Below, one piece after another: positions 1 through 9,200 of a stretch of 64,000 nt of DNA (the stretch's first letter is position 1; each line of letters opens with the position of its first letter). Origin of the DNA: Granulosicoccus sp036478565 (GTDB lineage Bacteria; Pseudomonadota; Gammaproteobacteria; Granulosicoccales; Granulosicoccaceae); NCBI GenBank assembly GCA_965224525.1, contig OZ245050.1, positions 372,001-436,000 of the forward strand, read 5' to 3'. The position numbers and the translations under genes are program-made. A model generated the notes under the pieces. It was not told the origin of the DNA, searched no databases, and worked only from the letters and a program-made list of their open reading frames with translations.

Positions 1-7
1 TCATACG

Positions 8-328
8 TTACCCCGCGATCGATTGATGCAAGCTGTTCCGTGCGTCGGCGCAGCAATTGACAAGTAGGAAACCGGATAACTGTTCGAGCTGAATAAAATC
101 AGGTCGGCTGCGAGTCTGCCGCCCCAACTTCTCCTGGGTAACCAGTCCTGCATCAGTCAGGTGTCGTAGATGATGAGACAAGGTAGAGGCGGGAATGTCT
201 GCGCGGGCGACAAGTTCGCCGAACAACAGGCCGTCATCGCCTGCGCGAATCAGTGTCAGTAGTACATGCATGCGAGGCCCTGAACCCACTGCCGCAAAAC
301 CCAGGATTGCCTGTTCCGGAGAGAGCAT
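8..328 (-). CDS. ArsR/SmtB-family winged-helix regulator
   Basis: A 106-residue protein with one ArsR-type winged helix-turn-helix. The recognition-helix stretch STLSHHLRHLTDAGLV (about residues 49-64) is typical of the family, which represses its own operon and releases DNA on binding a metal or another ligand. The classical metal box ELCVCDL is absent. Two adjacent cysteines lie near residue 92, so the ligand cannot be named. A perfect palindrome 13 bases upstream of the ATG is the likely operator, implying autoregulation. An ATG on the minus strand at position 4 follows the stop closely, so a downstream gene of the same operon probably begins at the window edge. Confidence 0.8.
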   Translation of the reverse strand: MLSPEQAILGFAAVGSGPRMHVLLTLIRAGDDGLLFGELVARADIPASTLSHHLRHLTDAGLVTQEKLGRQTRSRPDFIQLEQLSGFLLVNCCADARNSLHQSIAG

Positions 329-340
329 TTTTTGTAAATT

Positions 341-368
341 CGATTAAACTAGAAAATTAGTTTAATCG
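341..368. promoter_or_regulatory. Perfect palindromic operator upstream of the ArsR gene
   Basis: Two 11-base arms, CGATTAAACTA and TAGTTTAATCG, separated by GAAAAT. AT-rich long dyads of this kind are usual ArsR-family operators. It lies between the ArsR gene and the universal stress protein gene and probably overlaps the ArsR promoter. Confidence 0.6.
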
Positions 369-431
369 TGATCGCCGAAAACTGCAAATGATTTGTGCAT
401 CGAACAGATGAAATGCTGCCGGGCTTTGAGC

Positions 432-1271
432 CTAATGTGACATCACAACCGGCACCGTCATGGTCTTGAACAAAGTTCGGGTCACGCCGCCGAGCATCAT
501 TTCGCGCAGTTTGGCAGTACCGTAACCACCCATGATTACTATATCGGCACCGTTATTGGACACTTCATTGAGAATGGTTGTCGATGTACCGATGCCACCA
601 CTGACGACCCGCATCACCTCGTTCTTGATGCCGTGTGCGGCCAGATGACGAGATAAGTCTTCACCCGGTTCAGTGTCATCATTGCGCTCAACCTTGTCAG
701 CGTCTACCACCAGAATTACTACATTCTCCATTTGTTCAAGCAGTGGCAGGGAATCGTGAACCGCGCGAGATGCGGCGGCGCTCCCATCCCAGGCAATGAT
801 GCCTTTGCGGGCAGGGATACCGTGAGCACCGATATAGGGCATAAAGAACACGGGCCGTCCGGAATAGAACAACACCCCTTCAGATAAATCGGTAATAAAG
901 TCTGCATTTGGCTTGTCCGGATTTGCCTGACGCAGAATGCACAAATCAAAATTTCGCGCCATTCGCGCAAGCTTGTCTGGCGCTGCGCTTTCCTTGCATT
1001 CAATGGTTCGTGTATCGAAGCTGATACCCCGTTCAGTCATTTGACCGGAGAATGACTCAATCACCGCATCAGCCTCTTTACGAGCCTCTTTCATCATGGC
1101 GTCAGCGTCGCCCAGCCCCAGTTTGTGCATCATGCGTGTGGTTGGCAATGCGTGAATGACAACACCGCTAAGCTGCGCGCCGTGTTGCTCGGCCATGGCG
1201 ACGGCCGTGTTCACTCGTTCGGGGTTGGATGCGCCCTGATCAAGGTAGAGCAGAATGTTTTTGTATTGCAC
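432..1271 (-). CDS. Tandem-domain universal stress protein (UspA family)
   Basis: 279 residues, about twice a single Usp domain, so two Usp folds in tandem (about 1-140 and 150-279). The second keeps the nucleotide-binding loop near the C-terminus (GGYG, then about nine residues, then GGVT), as in ATP-binding Usp proteins. Such proteins support survival under starvation, low oxygen or oxidative stress in the cytoplasm; the exact role is unknown. The start is GTG at 1271, chosen because AGGGG lies eight bases upstream. The gene is preceded by an FNR-type promoter, so induction at low oxygen is likely. It is divergent from the small membrane protein gene. Confidence 0.9.
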   Translation of the reverse strand: MQYKNILLYLDQGASNPERVNTAVAMAEQHGAQLSGVVIHALPTTRMMHKLGLGDADAMMKEARKEADAVIESFSGQMTERGISFDTRTIECKESAAPDKLARMARNFDLCILRQANPDKPNADFITDLSEGVLFYSGRPVFFMPYIGAHGIPARKGIIAWDGSAAASRAVHDSLPLLEQMENVVILVVDADKVERNDDTEPGEDLSRHLAAHGIKNEVMRVVSGGIGTSTTILNEVSNNGADIVIMGGYGTAKLREMMLGGVTRTLFKTMTVPVVMSH

Positions 1272-1299
1272 CGTGTTTCCCCTGGTATTGATTGCATCA

Positions 1300-1341
1300 A
1301 TTATCGCTTGCTGTCCGGGGCAGATCCTTGATCTAGATCAT
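1300..1341 (-). promoter_or_regulatory. Class II FNR/Anr-type promoter for the universal stress protein gene
   Basis: On the minus strand ATGAT-CTAG-ATCAA (1328-1341) matches the FNR box TTGAT-N4-ATCAA with one mismatch. Exactly 22 bases separate it from a -10 hexamer GATAAT (1300-1305). That is the spacing of FNR-activated promoters with the box centred at -41.5. The GTG start lies about 29 bases beyond the -10. Confidence 0.65.
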
Positions 1342-1412
1342 TCGGTCTAAAGGCACTAATGCCTGTCGTCGTGGTAAGCTCGATTGAAGCGAACAAGTTC
1401 AATAAACGGGCG

Positions 1413-1667
1413 ATGAAGAAAAGAAAAAGCATTCTGCAAAAATCAGCAGGCTTGGCTGGCAAACTTTGTTTCCTGCTGGCAGTTCTGTGTGCCGTGGGAC
1501 TGTATATCAAGTCTGATGAGCTTGGCATGCAGCATCCCATCTCCGGCAGCTTGCTGGCCTCATCCTTCTTCTTTGTCTTTATCGGCTTTGTATTAACTGT
1601 TATTGGTAATGCCGATATTCCAAGTTTCAAGGTGGTGTCTGCTTCCACAGTCGAAGAGAAAGAGTAA
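1413..1667 (+). CDS. Small two-helix inner-membrane protein, unknown function
   Basis: The start is taken at the ATG encoding MKKRKSILQ, giving 84 residues; an ATG 54 bases upstream is also in frame. After a basic N-terminus there are two hydrophobic segments (about residues 14-31 and 45-65) separated by a short loop, with a charged C-terminal tail. The positive-inside rule suggests both ends face the cytoplasm. No family is recognised. It lies divergent from the FNR-controlled Usp gene and could share that intergenic control region. It converges directly with the alkaline phosphatase gene, whose stop begins at the next base. Confidence 0.55.
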   Translation: MKKRKSILQKSAGLAGKLCFLLAVLCAVGLYIKSDELGMQHPISGSLLASSFFFVFIGFVLTVIGNADIPSFKVVSASTVEEKE

Positions 1668-3371
1668 TCATTCAACCGATGCCGCGTGCTGCATCACATG
1701 AAAAATATAGTTTTGTTCGACCGTGCCGTCAAACAAATGCGCCCAGGGGCCGCTCGCGTAGATGGCGACGTCCTCACCGGAGTGCGTCTCGGACGATCTC
1801 GGTATCAAGGCTTGTTGTAAAAAATCGGGATCAGTTGCATCTTCCTGAGTCAGTACTGGACGGGAGCCAATCCAAACCGCATTCGCGGCAGGTATCTCGC
1901 CATCATCACCGATTTCTGTCGCAATAGCCTCCTCACGGGTTGCCGCAACCTGGCCGGCAAAAGTGATTTTCCAGGTGTTCTCATCCGGTGGCAGCATCTG
2001 TTGCTCGGTCTCGGCACTGGCGACAGCGCCGGACTGCTGCACCAGCTTGCTCTCGGCATGCAGTCGCTCGATTGCGGCCGTTGTCTCATTGACCACTTCT
2101 TGCTTGATCACGGCACCCGGGCCGTTCAAATAACCGACAACCGAGTACGGCAGACCGTCGTCACCAAGTTGAAGTTCATCGGTGTGTTTGGTGCCCGCCA
2201 GATCAATGCCGTAACACAGGCCGGTAATTGGCGTGCCGCGACCGCAGTAACCGTTGAACGCGATGGCATGTTCGTGGTCGGCCGTAGCGATGATCAGGGT
2301 GTCTTCCGGGTTGGTCATTTCTACTGCCCTGGCTACGGCATCTGCAAATGCGACACCGTCGGTTACTGTGCGATGTAAATTACCATCATGGTTTGCATGA
2401 TCGACACGGCCGGCTTCAACTTCCAGAAAAAACCCCTTCTCATTGCCTTGCAGGGCCGAGATAGAAGCTTCTACCATGTCGGCAAGTGAAGGTTCATTGG
2501 CCCGGTCGTGTTCGTATTGCATATGGGATGATTCGAACAGTGCAAGAATTGGCTTGCCACTTGTGAGGTCGAGTTGCGAAAATGATGCATCATCCCAAGC
2601 GTATTGTGCGCCCAGCGCCTTCGCTTCTTCCAGCAAATTCCGCCCGTCCGTTCGACGGCCGGACTGTTTTTCTTCATCAACGACACCTTCCGGTAAAAAA
2701 TGTCGTCGGCCGCCCCCCATGGCAATATCAACAACGCCGGATTTCATGTGTTCAAGCAGCTGCACGGCTATATCCGGTACTGAGCAACCGTCAGGCAACT
2801 CCGAGTTGTCTTCATAGTTGCGATCAGCGGTGTGCGCGTAACCGGAGGCAGGCGTGGCATGTGTGATACGCGCTGTTGTTACAAAGCCGATTGACCTGCC
2901 TTGCTCGCCGAGGATTTCAGCGATAGTTTTGACTGAGCCTGCATCAGCGGCCTGGCAATCACCACGTGTAACAGACTCATCAACGCCGACTACGCCTGCC
3001 TTGGTCTTGATACCGGTGAGTATGGCGGTTGCGGTACCCGAAGAATCCGGGATTTGCGCGTTGGTATTGTAGGTTTTGGCAAGTGCGAGATAGGGGAAGG
3101 ATTCATACGGCAATACGTTTTCCTCACCCAGCATGCCTTGCTGTTGACCGTGCCAGATACGGGTTGCCATGTTGGTGCCGACACCGTTGCCGTCGGCAAT
3201 TAATACAATGATGTTTTTTGCGCGGTTGGTGTTGGGTGTTTGGGCAAGCTTTTGTTTTAACTGCTCCTGAGCGTCGGTAAACCAGATGTCATCCTGTTGC
3301 GGTAATTCTTCGGAAAGAACAATGGGGGATGCCAGTGTTAGCGCAATGGCTACGCCGAGAGTCAGTTTCAT
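1668..3371 (-). CDS. phoA: Periplasmic alkaline phosphatase
   Basis: 567 residues beginning with a signal peptide (MKLTLGVAIALTLASPIVLS) for export. The alkaline phosphatase nucleophile motif PDSSGTATA is at about residues 108-116 (serine 110), the N-terminal metal-binding aspartate lies in LIADGNGVG, and further metal-ligand stretches are VDHANHDGN and TADHEHA. The enzyme hydrolyses phosphate monoesters in the periplasm using zinc and magnesium. The C-terminal segment with GEDVAIYASGPWAHLF is typical of the larger proteobacterial form. The gene stands alone. A possible weak Pho-box-like sequence upstream was not convincing. Assignment to the family is firm; the orthologue symbol is by analogy. 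Confidence 0.93.
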   Translation of the reverse strand: MKLTLGVAIALTLASPIVLSEELPQQDDIWFTDAQEQLKQKLAQTPNTNRAKNIIVLIADGNGVGTNMATRIWHGQQQGMLGEENVLPYESFPYLALAKTYNTNAQIPDSSGTATAILTGIKTKAGVVGVDESVTRGDCQAADAGSVKTIAEILGEQGRSIGFVTTARITHATPASGYAHTADRNYEDNSELPDGCSVPDIAVQLLEHMKSGVVDIAMGGGRRHFLPEGVVDEEKQSGRRTDGRNLLEEAKALGAQYAWDDASFSQLDLTSGKPILALFESSHMQYEHDRANEPSLADMVEASISALQGNEKGFFLEVEAGRVDHANHDGNLHRTVTDGVAFADAVARAVEMTNPEDTLIIATADHEHAIAFNGYCGRGTPITGLCYGIDLAGTKHTDELQLGDDGLPYSVVGYLNGPGAVIKQEVVNETTAAIERLHAESKLVQQSGAVASAETEQQMLPPDENTWKITFAGQVAATREEAIATEIGDDGEIPAANAVWIGSRPVLTQEDATDPDFLQQALIPRSSETHSGEDVAIYASGPWAHLFDGTVEQNYIFHVMQHAASVE

Positions 3372-3500
3372 GCAGGTGTCCTTTGGTGGGGATTGCTTGA
3401 TTCCGTATTCGATTAGCTGTCCTATATTGCATACTACACCCGGATTACTTCAGTGACATGACAAGCCGGAATGGATGGTTGGGCAATCAGACCGCTGCAT

Positions 3501-5348
3501 TCACTGGAGGTACAGCACGGCCAGATACAAAACCAACACCGACAATAAAATGGCTGCGAAAGCTAACATTTGTCGCATCAATCTCGAATCCCTGTTTCTC
3601 AACAGGTAAGACTGCATTGCCCGGGGTGTCACTGTGGTGGAATCTGCCAACGGTAGGTACACATTCTTTAAGGCAAACTCGAGTTCTTTTTGAGGCGGTC
3701 TGCGTAAATTGAATATCGTTGTGCTCAACCGACCAATGGAGATTACTTGCCCGTCGAACAGAATGTCGGGACCCGCTGCCTGAAACAGAGTGTTTGTTTT
3801 GCGATCACGCAGTAGTACTTTCCCGTCATAAACACCAATGCGTATCCGACCGGTTTCTGTCAGAAACAACAACGCGATACAAACGGAAATCAGCATGAAT
3901 GCCAGGGTGATTGATAACGGCCCTGTGTATCCGTGTTGAGCGGTGCTCTCGGAGTAGTTATAGGAATAGAACATGAAGCTTGCAAGCAGCGCCAGCACAG
4001 CAGCCAGACCACTAACTTGCAACTTGTGCTGTGTCTCTGGCTGGTGCAGTGGATTGGTCATCGGCATCCAGAGGATATCGTCTGCGGGTAACGTGCTGAT
4101 ATCAATGGTTGTAGCAGATGGCTTCGGGGTGGGTGTTTTATTGATGAAATCAGCAATGGCGAACAGTATGGCTGCCATTGCCAATGTGAAAAACGCTGTC
4201 AAACCTGTTAGCCAGAGAAAATCATAGTGCTCACGCAGTTCAGTGTTGGCCGCAAGCTTTTGATTGATCACTGGATCAGCGAAAGTACCTATTGGCAGTC
4301 CATCAAGATCAAAGCGCTGGATGTTGCTCGATTCGATATCGGTCAATAAAACGGTGCCGGCGAATTCAATAAGTGTCGATGGGTGAGCATCTGCTTGCAG
4401 GGGCAGGGATTTTACATAGTGCCAGTCCCGATCAAATAGATACACCGCACCTTGATCCATATTGTTGTCAAGTACAATGCTCCACCAATAATCACCTGCT
4501 TGAATCAAACCGTATGGCCAGATGAATTCGCTTTGGTCGGCGACAGTAAGAAACCCGGCAGTTTCATTGACTGTCTGTCCTAAAGATGCGTTACTTTTGT
4601 CGATTTCCTTGACAACGTTGTTGTTGGTATCAACCAGAAAAAGTATACCGTCAGACAATGCCATCTGATTTGGGAAGATGAAGCCGGACTCTTGTTTGCC
4701 AAGAAGCTCGCCATTGTTGTCGAACTTGTACAGCGTGTGTCGAGAAGCATCACTGATAAATATCGAACCATCATCGCTATCACGAATAGAAAAATACCCG
4801 CGATCAAAATCAATGGAACCATCGCCGAAACGCTGACACTCGGTAGTGTCCAGATTGCAGCGAAACAGGCCCTGGTCCGTTTCACTCTCGACAGACGACA
4901 GGTTTTTTTGCCGGTTCAATATCGCGATGGATTCAAGAAAACCCGGGTCATAGTTGCCTTTTCGAAGAAGCAGCTCACCGTTCGGGAAAAAGGTCAGATC
5001 ACCAACGAAGTCCTGCACACCCATGGACTCCAGATTGATCGTGTCAAGATGTATACCGTCCCTGCCATAGCGATACAGCTCATTACCTGACTGGATATGC
5101 AAGCGACCGTGTGCGTCGACACCCATGCTATGCGCGCCGTCGTATTGATATTTCTGCGTATTGGCCCAGAGACTGAAGATCAGCGGTGCTCCAAAGACAC
5201 ACACTAAAATCAGGATGGCAGAGAGGCTGAGATTGTTCGGGTCAAATTTTTTCACGTTTGCAAAGTACGGATGAGATCTGTATTGGCTAACGGATACGGT
5301 GGATGTGGCTGAAGTCGGAATTGATAAGGTGAGTATTAGTGGCGGCAC
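3501..5348 (-). CDS. Membrane protein with extracytoplasmic beta-propeller (NHL/SMP-30-like)
   Basis: 615 residues. A transmembrane helix at about residues 41-60 is followed by about 300 residues of repeated strands with motifs such as GRLHIQSGNELYRYG and FPNQMALSDGILFLVDT. These resemble NHL or SMP-30 beta-propeller blades. Then come at least three more membrane helices (about 375-395, 450-470, 480-495) and one at the C-terminus. This suggests a propeller held outside the membrane and a soluble stretch between helices. The GTG at 5348 is chosen because AGGA lies six bases upstream; a GTG at 5255 would start nearer the first helix. No enzyme activity is apparent, and no neighbour gives a clue. 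Confidence 0.65.
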   Translation of the reverse strand: MPPLILTLSIPTSATSTVSVSQYRSHPYFANVKKFDPNNLSLSAILILVCVFGAPLIFSLWANTQKYQYDGAHSMGVDAHGRLHIQSGNELYRYGRDGIHLDTINLESMGVQDFVGDLTFFPNGELLLRKGNYDPGFLESIAILNRQKNLSSVESETDQGLFRCNLDTTECQRFGDGSIDFDRGYFSIRDSDDGSIFISDASRHTLYKFDNNGELLGKQESGFIFPNQMALSDGILFLVDTNNNVVKEIDKSNASLGQTVNETAGFLTVADQSEFIWPYGLIQAGDYWWSIVLDNNMDQGAVYLFDRDWHYVKSLPLQADAHPSTLIEFAGTVLLTDIESSNIQRFDLDGLPIGTFADPVINQKLAANTELREHYDFLWLTGLTAFFTLAMAAILFAIADFINKTPTPKPSATTIDISTLPADDILWMPMTNPLHQPETQHKLQVSGLAAVLALLASFMFYSYNYSESTAQHGYTGPLSITLAFMLISVCIALLFLTETGRIRIGVYDGKVLLRDRKTNTLFQAAGPDILFDGQVISIGRLSTTIFNLRRPPQKELEFALKNVYLPLADSTTVTPRAMQSYLLRNRDSRLMRQMLAFAAILLSVLVLYLAVLYLQ

Positions 5349-5393
5349 CGCTGATCCTGAATGTGAACTACTTCACTTATCCGCCTCGGGAAT

Positions 5394-5461
5394 CGCGGGT
5401 TTTGAATTTGAAACAGCTCACAGCCTGACACCATAAGTACAACTTGCGTTCAAAACCCGCG
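5394..5461. repeat. Perfect 13-base inverted repeat flanking a 42-base core
   Basis: CGCGGGTTTTGAA (5394-5406) and its exact complement (5449-5461) bracket 42 bases. A short direct repeat (AGCTCACAGC) occurs once inside and once just outside. It sits between the beta-propeller gene and the RHS gene. It could be a long hairpin, a bidirectional regulatory element or the scar of a small element. Confidence 0.6.
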
Positions 5462-5520
5462 CCGTAGCTCACAGCATTACTCTGTCATACGCGTTAGCGT
5501 CAGCGCTCTTGTCAAAGCGC

Positions 5521-6144
5521 ATGAGGCGCGAACGCATGTTTCCATGGACTGGAATTACACTGAGCACGGCAGCTCTTGCCCTGGCCCTGCTGGCGCAAAG
5601 CCCAAATACCCATGCACAAGGCTGCGGCACCGACACTGGTATTGCGCAAGACAATTGTGCCGGTGCAAGCGAGGGCGATGCAGGCTCGGCCCCCGCACCG
5701 TTTCAACCAAGCGCTATTGTCGGTAACCCGATCAACCTGATTACCGGCAACAAGTACCAGCGTGAGGTTGATTTTCAGGTGCCCGGCAGTGAGCTGTCTT
5801 TTACCCGTCACTACAACAGCGGTAACTCGGGTACCAACCTGGGCTACGGCCACGGCTGGAGCAGCACCTATAGCGTGGTGCTCTATGGGGCAGGGGAGAC
5901 AGGCTTTGACATCCTGCAAAGCAACGGCCGGCTGATTCGTTTTCGACAAGCGCTCACCGATGCGGATGGCCGTGTTGGATACCGTGCACACAACCCGAGT
6001 GATGGCTATGTCCAGGCGCCTGCATCCGATCAAGCACGAGCATCGCTTACCGACCCACCGCTGTATCGCTGGCATCTGCCCGATGGCCGAGTGCTCTCTT
6101 TCCAGCAGTCGTTTCTGGTGCGCATCGACTGGCCCGATCAGTGA
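5521..6144 (+). CDS. RHS protein, N-terminal part (signal and DUF6531-like), ended by an in-frame TGA
   Basis: The N-terminal piece of the RHS gene that continues in the same frame after 6144. It begins with a basic stretch and a hydrophobic segment (about residues 10-30) ending near AQG, a probable secretion signal. The DUF6531-type entry motif follows (NPINLITGNKYQ, then FTRHYNSG), which in RHS proteins precedes the YD-repeat shell. The frame closes at TGA 6142-6144, directly after IDWPDQ. The sequence after the TGA (FLSLYYRAGRIETITD) is exactly what an RHS protein would carry next, so this is an interrupted gene rather than a separate one. In-frame starts exist at 5509 (TTG), 5521 and 5536. 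Confidence 0.75.
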   Translation: MRRERMFPWTGITLSTAALALALLAQSPNTHAQGCGTDTGIAQDNCAGASEGDAGSAPAPFQPSAIVGNPINLITGNKYQREVDFQVPGSELSFTRHYNSGNSGTNLGYGHGWSSTYSVVLYGAGETGFDILQSNGRLIRFRQALTDADGRVGYRAHNPSDGYVQAPASDQARASLTDPPLYRWHLPDGRVLSFQQSFLVRIDWPDQ

Positions 6145-6204
6145 TTCCTAAGCCTGTATTACCGGGCCGGACGTATCGAAACCATCACCGATCAAAGCGC
6201 GCAG

Positions 6205-9200
6205 GTGTTGCGCTTTCACTGGACAGCGGGCCTTCGCGGATTGTCGAACTATGCGGCGGGTGAGTTTCAAACACTGAACGGTCATCTTGAGAGCATCACG
6301 CTGCCGGATGGCAACAAAGTCATTTACCGTTATGACGCACAGCTGAACCCGATCCAGGTGCTGCATAGCGACGCCACCTCAACGCGCTATCACTATGAGG
6401 ACGAGTCCTACCCGAACCACCTGGGTGGCATCACCGAGCGTACCGGCGTACGCGCCTCAACGTGGCGCTATAACGCATCAGGTCTGGCCGCCAGCTCGGC
6501 ACACGCCAACGGCGTTGAACAACTCAGCCTGGCGTATGTACAGCCCGCTGGTGCGTCTGGCCGTGGTTACACCCGTGTTATCAACAGCCTCGGGCAAAGC
6601 AGTCTCTACAGTTGGCAACGCGATGAACAAAAAGGCAGCACCTTGTTGCTCTCCAGTGGCGGGGCAAGCTGCAGCACATGTCCCGCCACCGGTTATCAAT
6701 ACACCTACACCACAGATGCACAACTGGCTACCAGCACGGACGCTGAAGGACGGCAGTTTCTCTATGACTATGACGAACAGGGCCGTCTGATCGAACAACT
6801 GGAGCGAAGCCCCCAGGGTGATGAGCGCCTGCATTTCCGACAAGCCTTCGAGGCCGATTCGCAGCAACCCACCCGTGTTACCCGACCCAGTGTCAACCCC
6901 GATGGTGAACTCATCACCGAGATTGACTACAACCACGACAAACAACCCGTGCGGATCACCGAACGTGGCTATGCACCGCAGGATGACAACCTGAGGTTCA
7001 TGCCGATTGAGCGCAGCACCTCAATGACCTATAGCGAAGGCAAGCTAATCGAAATTGATGGACCCCGCGATGATGTCGATGACATCACCCGCTTTAGCTA
7101 CGATCAACACCAACGTCTGAGCAGTTTGAGCCTGCCCGGTGGACAGACTATTGCCATTAGTCGTTACGATGCGCTGGGCCGCCCGCTCGAGGTACGCATC
7201 GGCTCGCAAAGCCCGTACACGTTCGAGTACAACAGCCGCAATCGCATCACACGAATCAGCCATCGTGGTCAAACGATCCACTACCGTTATGACGCCGAAG
7301 ATCGTCTGAACGTACTGGTTGACCCCTATGGCAAAACCACCCGCATAGCTTATGATGATGCGGGCCGACCCATCCAGTTGATCGACGACCTGGGCCGAAT
7401 AACCGACTGGACCTATGACACAGCAAGCCGCCTGATCAAAGCCACTGAGCTGGGCATGGACGGGATGATGGTCCGCTCCCTGAGCTACGCCTTTGCGCAA
7501 AGCACAGGCGGTGCACAGCCGTTGTTCACTTCCCTGATCGAACAGGGCAGTAACCCGGGCACCGGCCAATCCATCACCCGTCAAACCGACTTCCAGCGCG
7601 ATGCCATGGGCCGCCTGTCAAGTGCGACGAACCGCGACACCTTCGCCACCACCACCTTGAGCTACAACGCCTTTGGGGAGCTGGCCACACTGACAGAGCC
7701 GGGTGGGCAAAGCACGCATCTAACACGCGATGGCAAAGGCCAGCCCGTCGCCCTGAGCGATGCCCGGGACAACACCACGCAATACCGCCAGGATGACTTT
7801 GGCCGCATCGTGATCGAAAGCCACCCCGATACCGGCATTGTCCGCACCACCTATGACGCGGCAGGTAATCGCCTGACCCGGCAAAGCAATAACGGGGAGG
7901 CAACACACTACCGCTGGGATGCGGCCAACCGCTTGCTGGAACAACGCAGCCCCGATGGCGTTATCGGTAATCGCTATGACCCCGAACACGGTCGTCTGCT
8001 GGAAACACAGTACCCCGAGGGTACAGAAACCTTCGACTACAACGCGGAAGGTGAGCTGATCAGTCACACCCGCCACATCGACAATCACAGCTTCACCACC
8101 CGCTACACCTACGATGCCTTTGCCCGTGTCAGTCGCAAGACACTACCCGATGGGCAGGTGCTGCGTCATCACTACCATGAGAGCGGGCCCAACAAAGGCC
8201 AACTGCGCGCCATCACCCGTGAGCGTTTGTTGGGTTTGAACCAGACGCTACTGGTTGGCGAGATTGATCAGGATCCGCGTGACGGCAACAGCGGCTACCT
8301 GTCGCACAACGGCAGACGCACACAACGAAGTTATTCACCGGATGGCTCGATTGCATCGCTCGAGATCAGCGATGCACTGGTTTTGCAGTACACCTATGAC
8401 GATAACGGTCATATCACCGGCATTGACGAGAACGGCACCCTGCAGTCGTATGGCTATGCAGCGGGCCGACTGACAAGCGCTAGCACACTGAATACATCGT
8501 ACACCTACCGCTACGACGCACTGGGCAATCGACTGAGCAAGACCGTTAGCGGCCCAGACGATAGTGAGGCATCAGAAATCTACCACTATCCGGCAAAGGG
8601 CGAGGGCAACCGGCTGCTGGCCATCACGGATGCCGAGGGTACAGAGACAATGCAGTACGAATACAACGCCCAGGGCAGCCCGCTGGAAACCAAAGATGGC
8701 CTGCGCTTTGAATACAACCACGAACAACGCCCGGTGCGTGTATATCAATACGATACCTTGCTGGCGGAGTACCGGTACAACAGCTTTGGCGAGCGCATTG
8801 CAAAAGTTGTCTATGCAGGCAACCAACGCAACGTTACCTACTTCCTGTACGACGGCCACACGCTGAGCGCAGAGATAGACGGCGAGGGCGCATTCATAGC
8901 GCAGTACATCTACCTGACGCATCAGCCGGTGGTGCGCCTTGCTGGTAACAAGACCTTTGCCATCCACGGCGATCACCTGGGCACCCCGCGACTGATCAGC
9001 GATGACTCGGGTCAAAGCGTCTGGCAAGCCGACTACTCACCCTTTGGCGAAGCCCACATTGTCAAGCAGTCGTTTACGTTCAACCTGCGCCTGGCCGGTC
9101 AATACGCCGATGTCGAGACCGGCACCCACTACAACTATTACCGCGACTACGACCCGGCAGCAGGACGTTATCAAACCAGTGATCCGATTGGGTTACTCGG

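Noticed and set aside
3430..3470. Pho box before phoA
   Set aside because: Only one CTGTCAT-like half (TTGTCAT) is recognisable and the second half at the proper spacing is poor.
6142..6144. Selenocysteine at the RHS TGA
   Set aside because: No reason for Sec in RHS shells, no SECIS-like hairpin seen directly after the TGA, and homologues use ordinary residues here.
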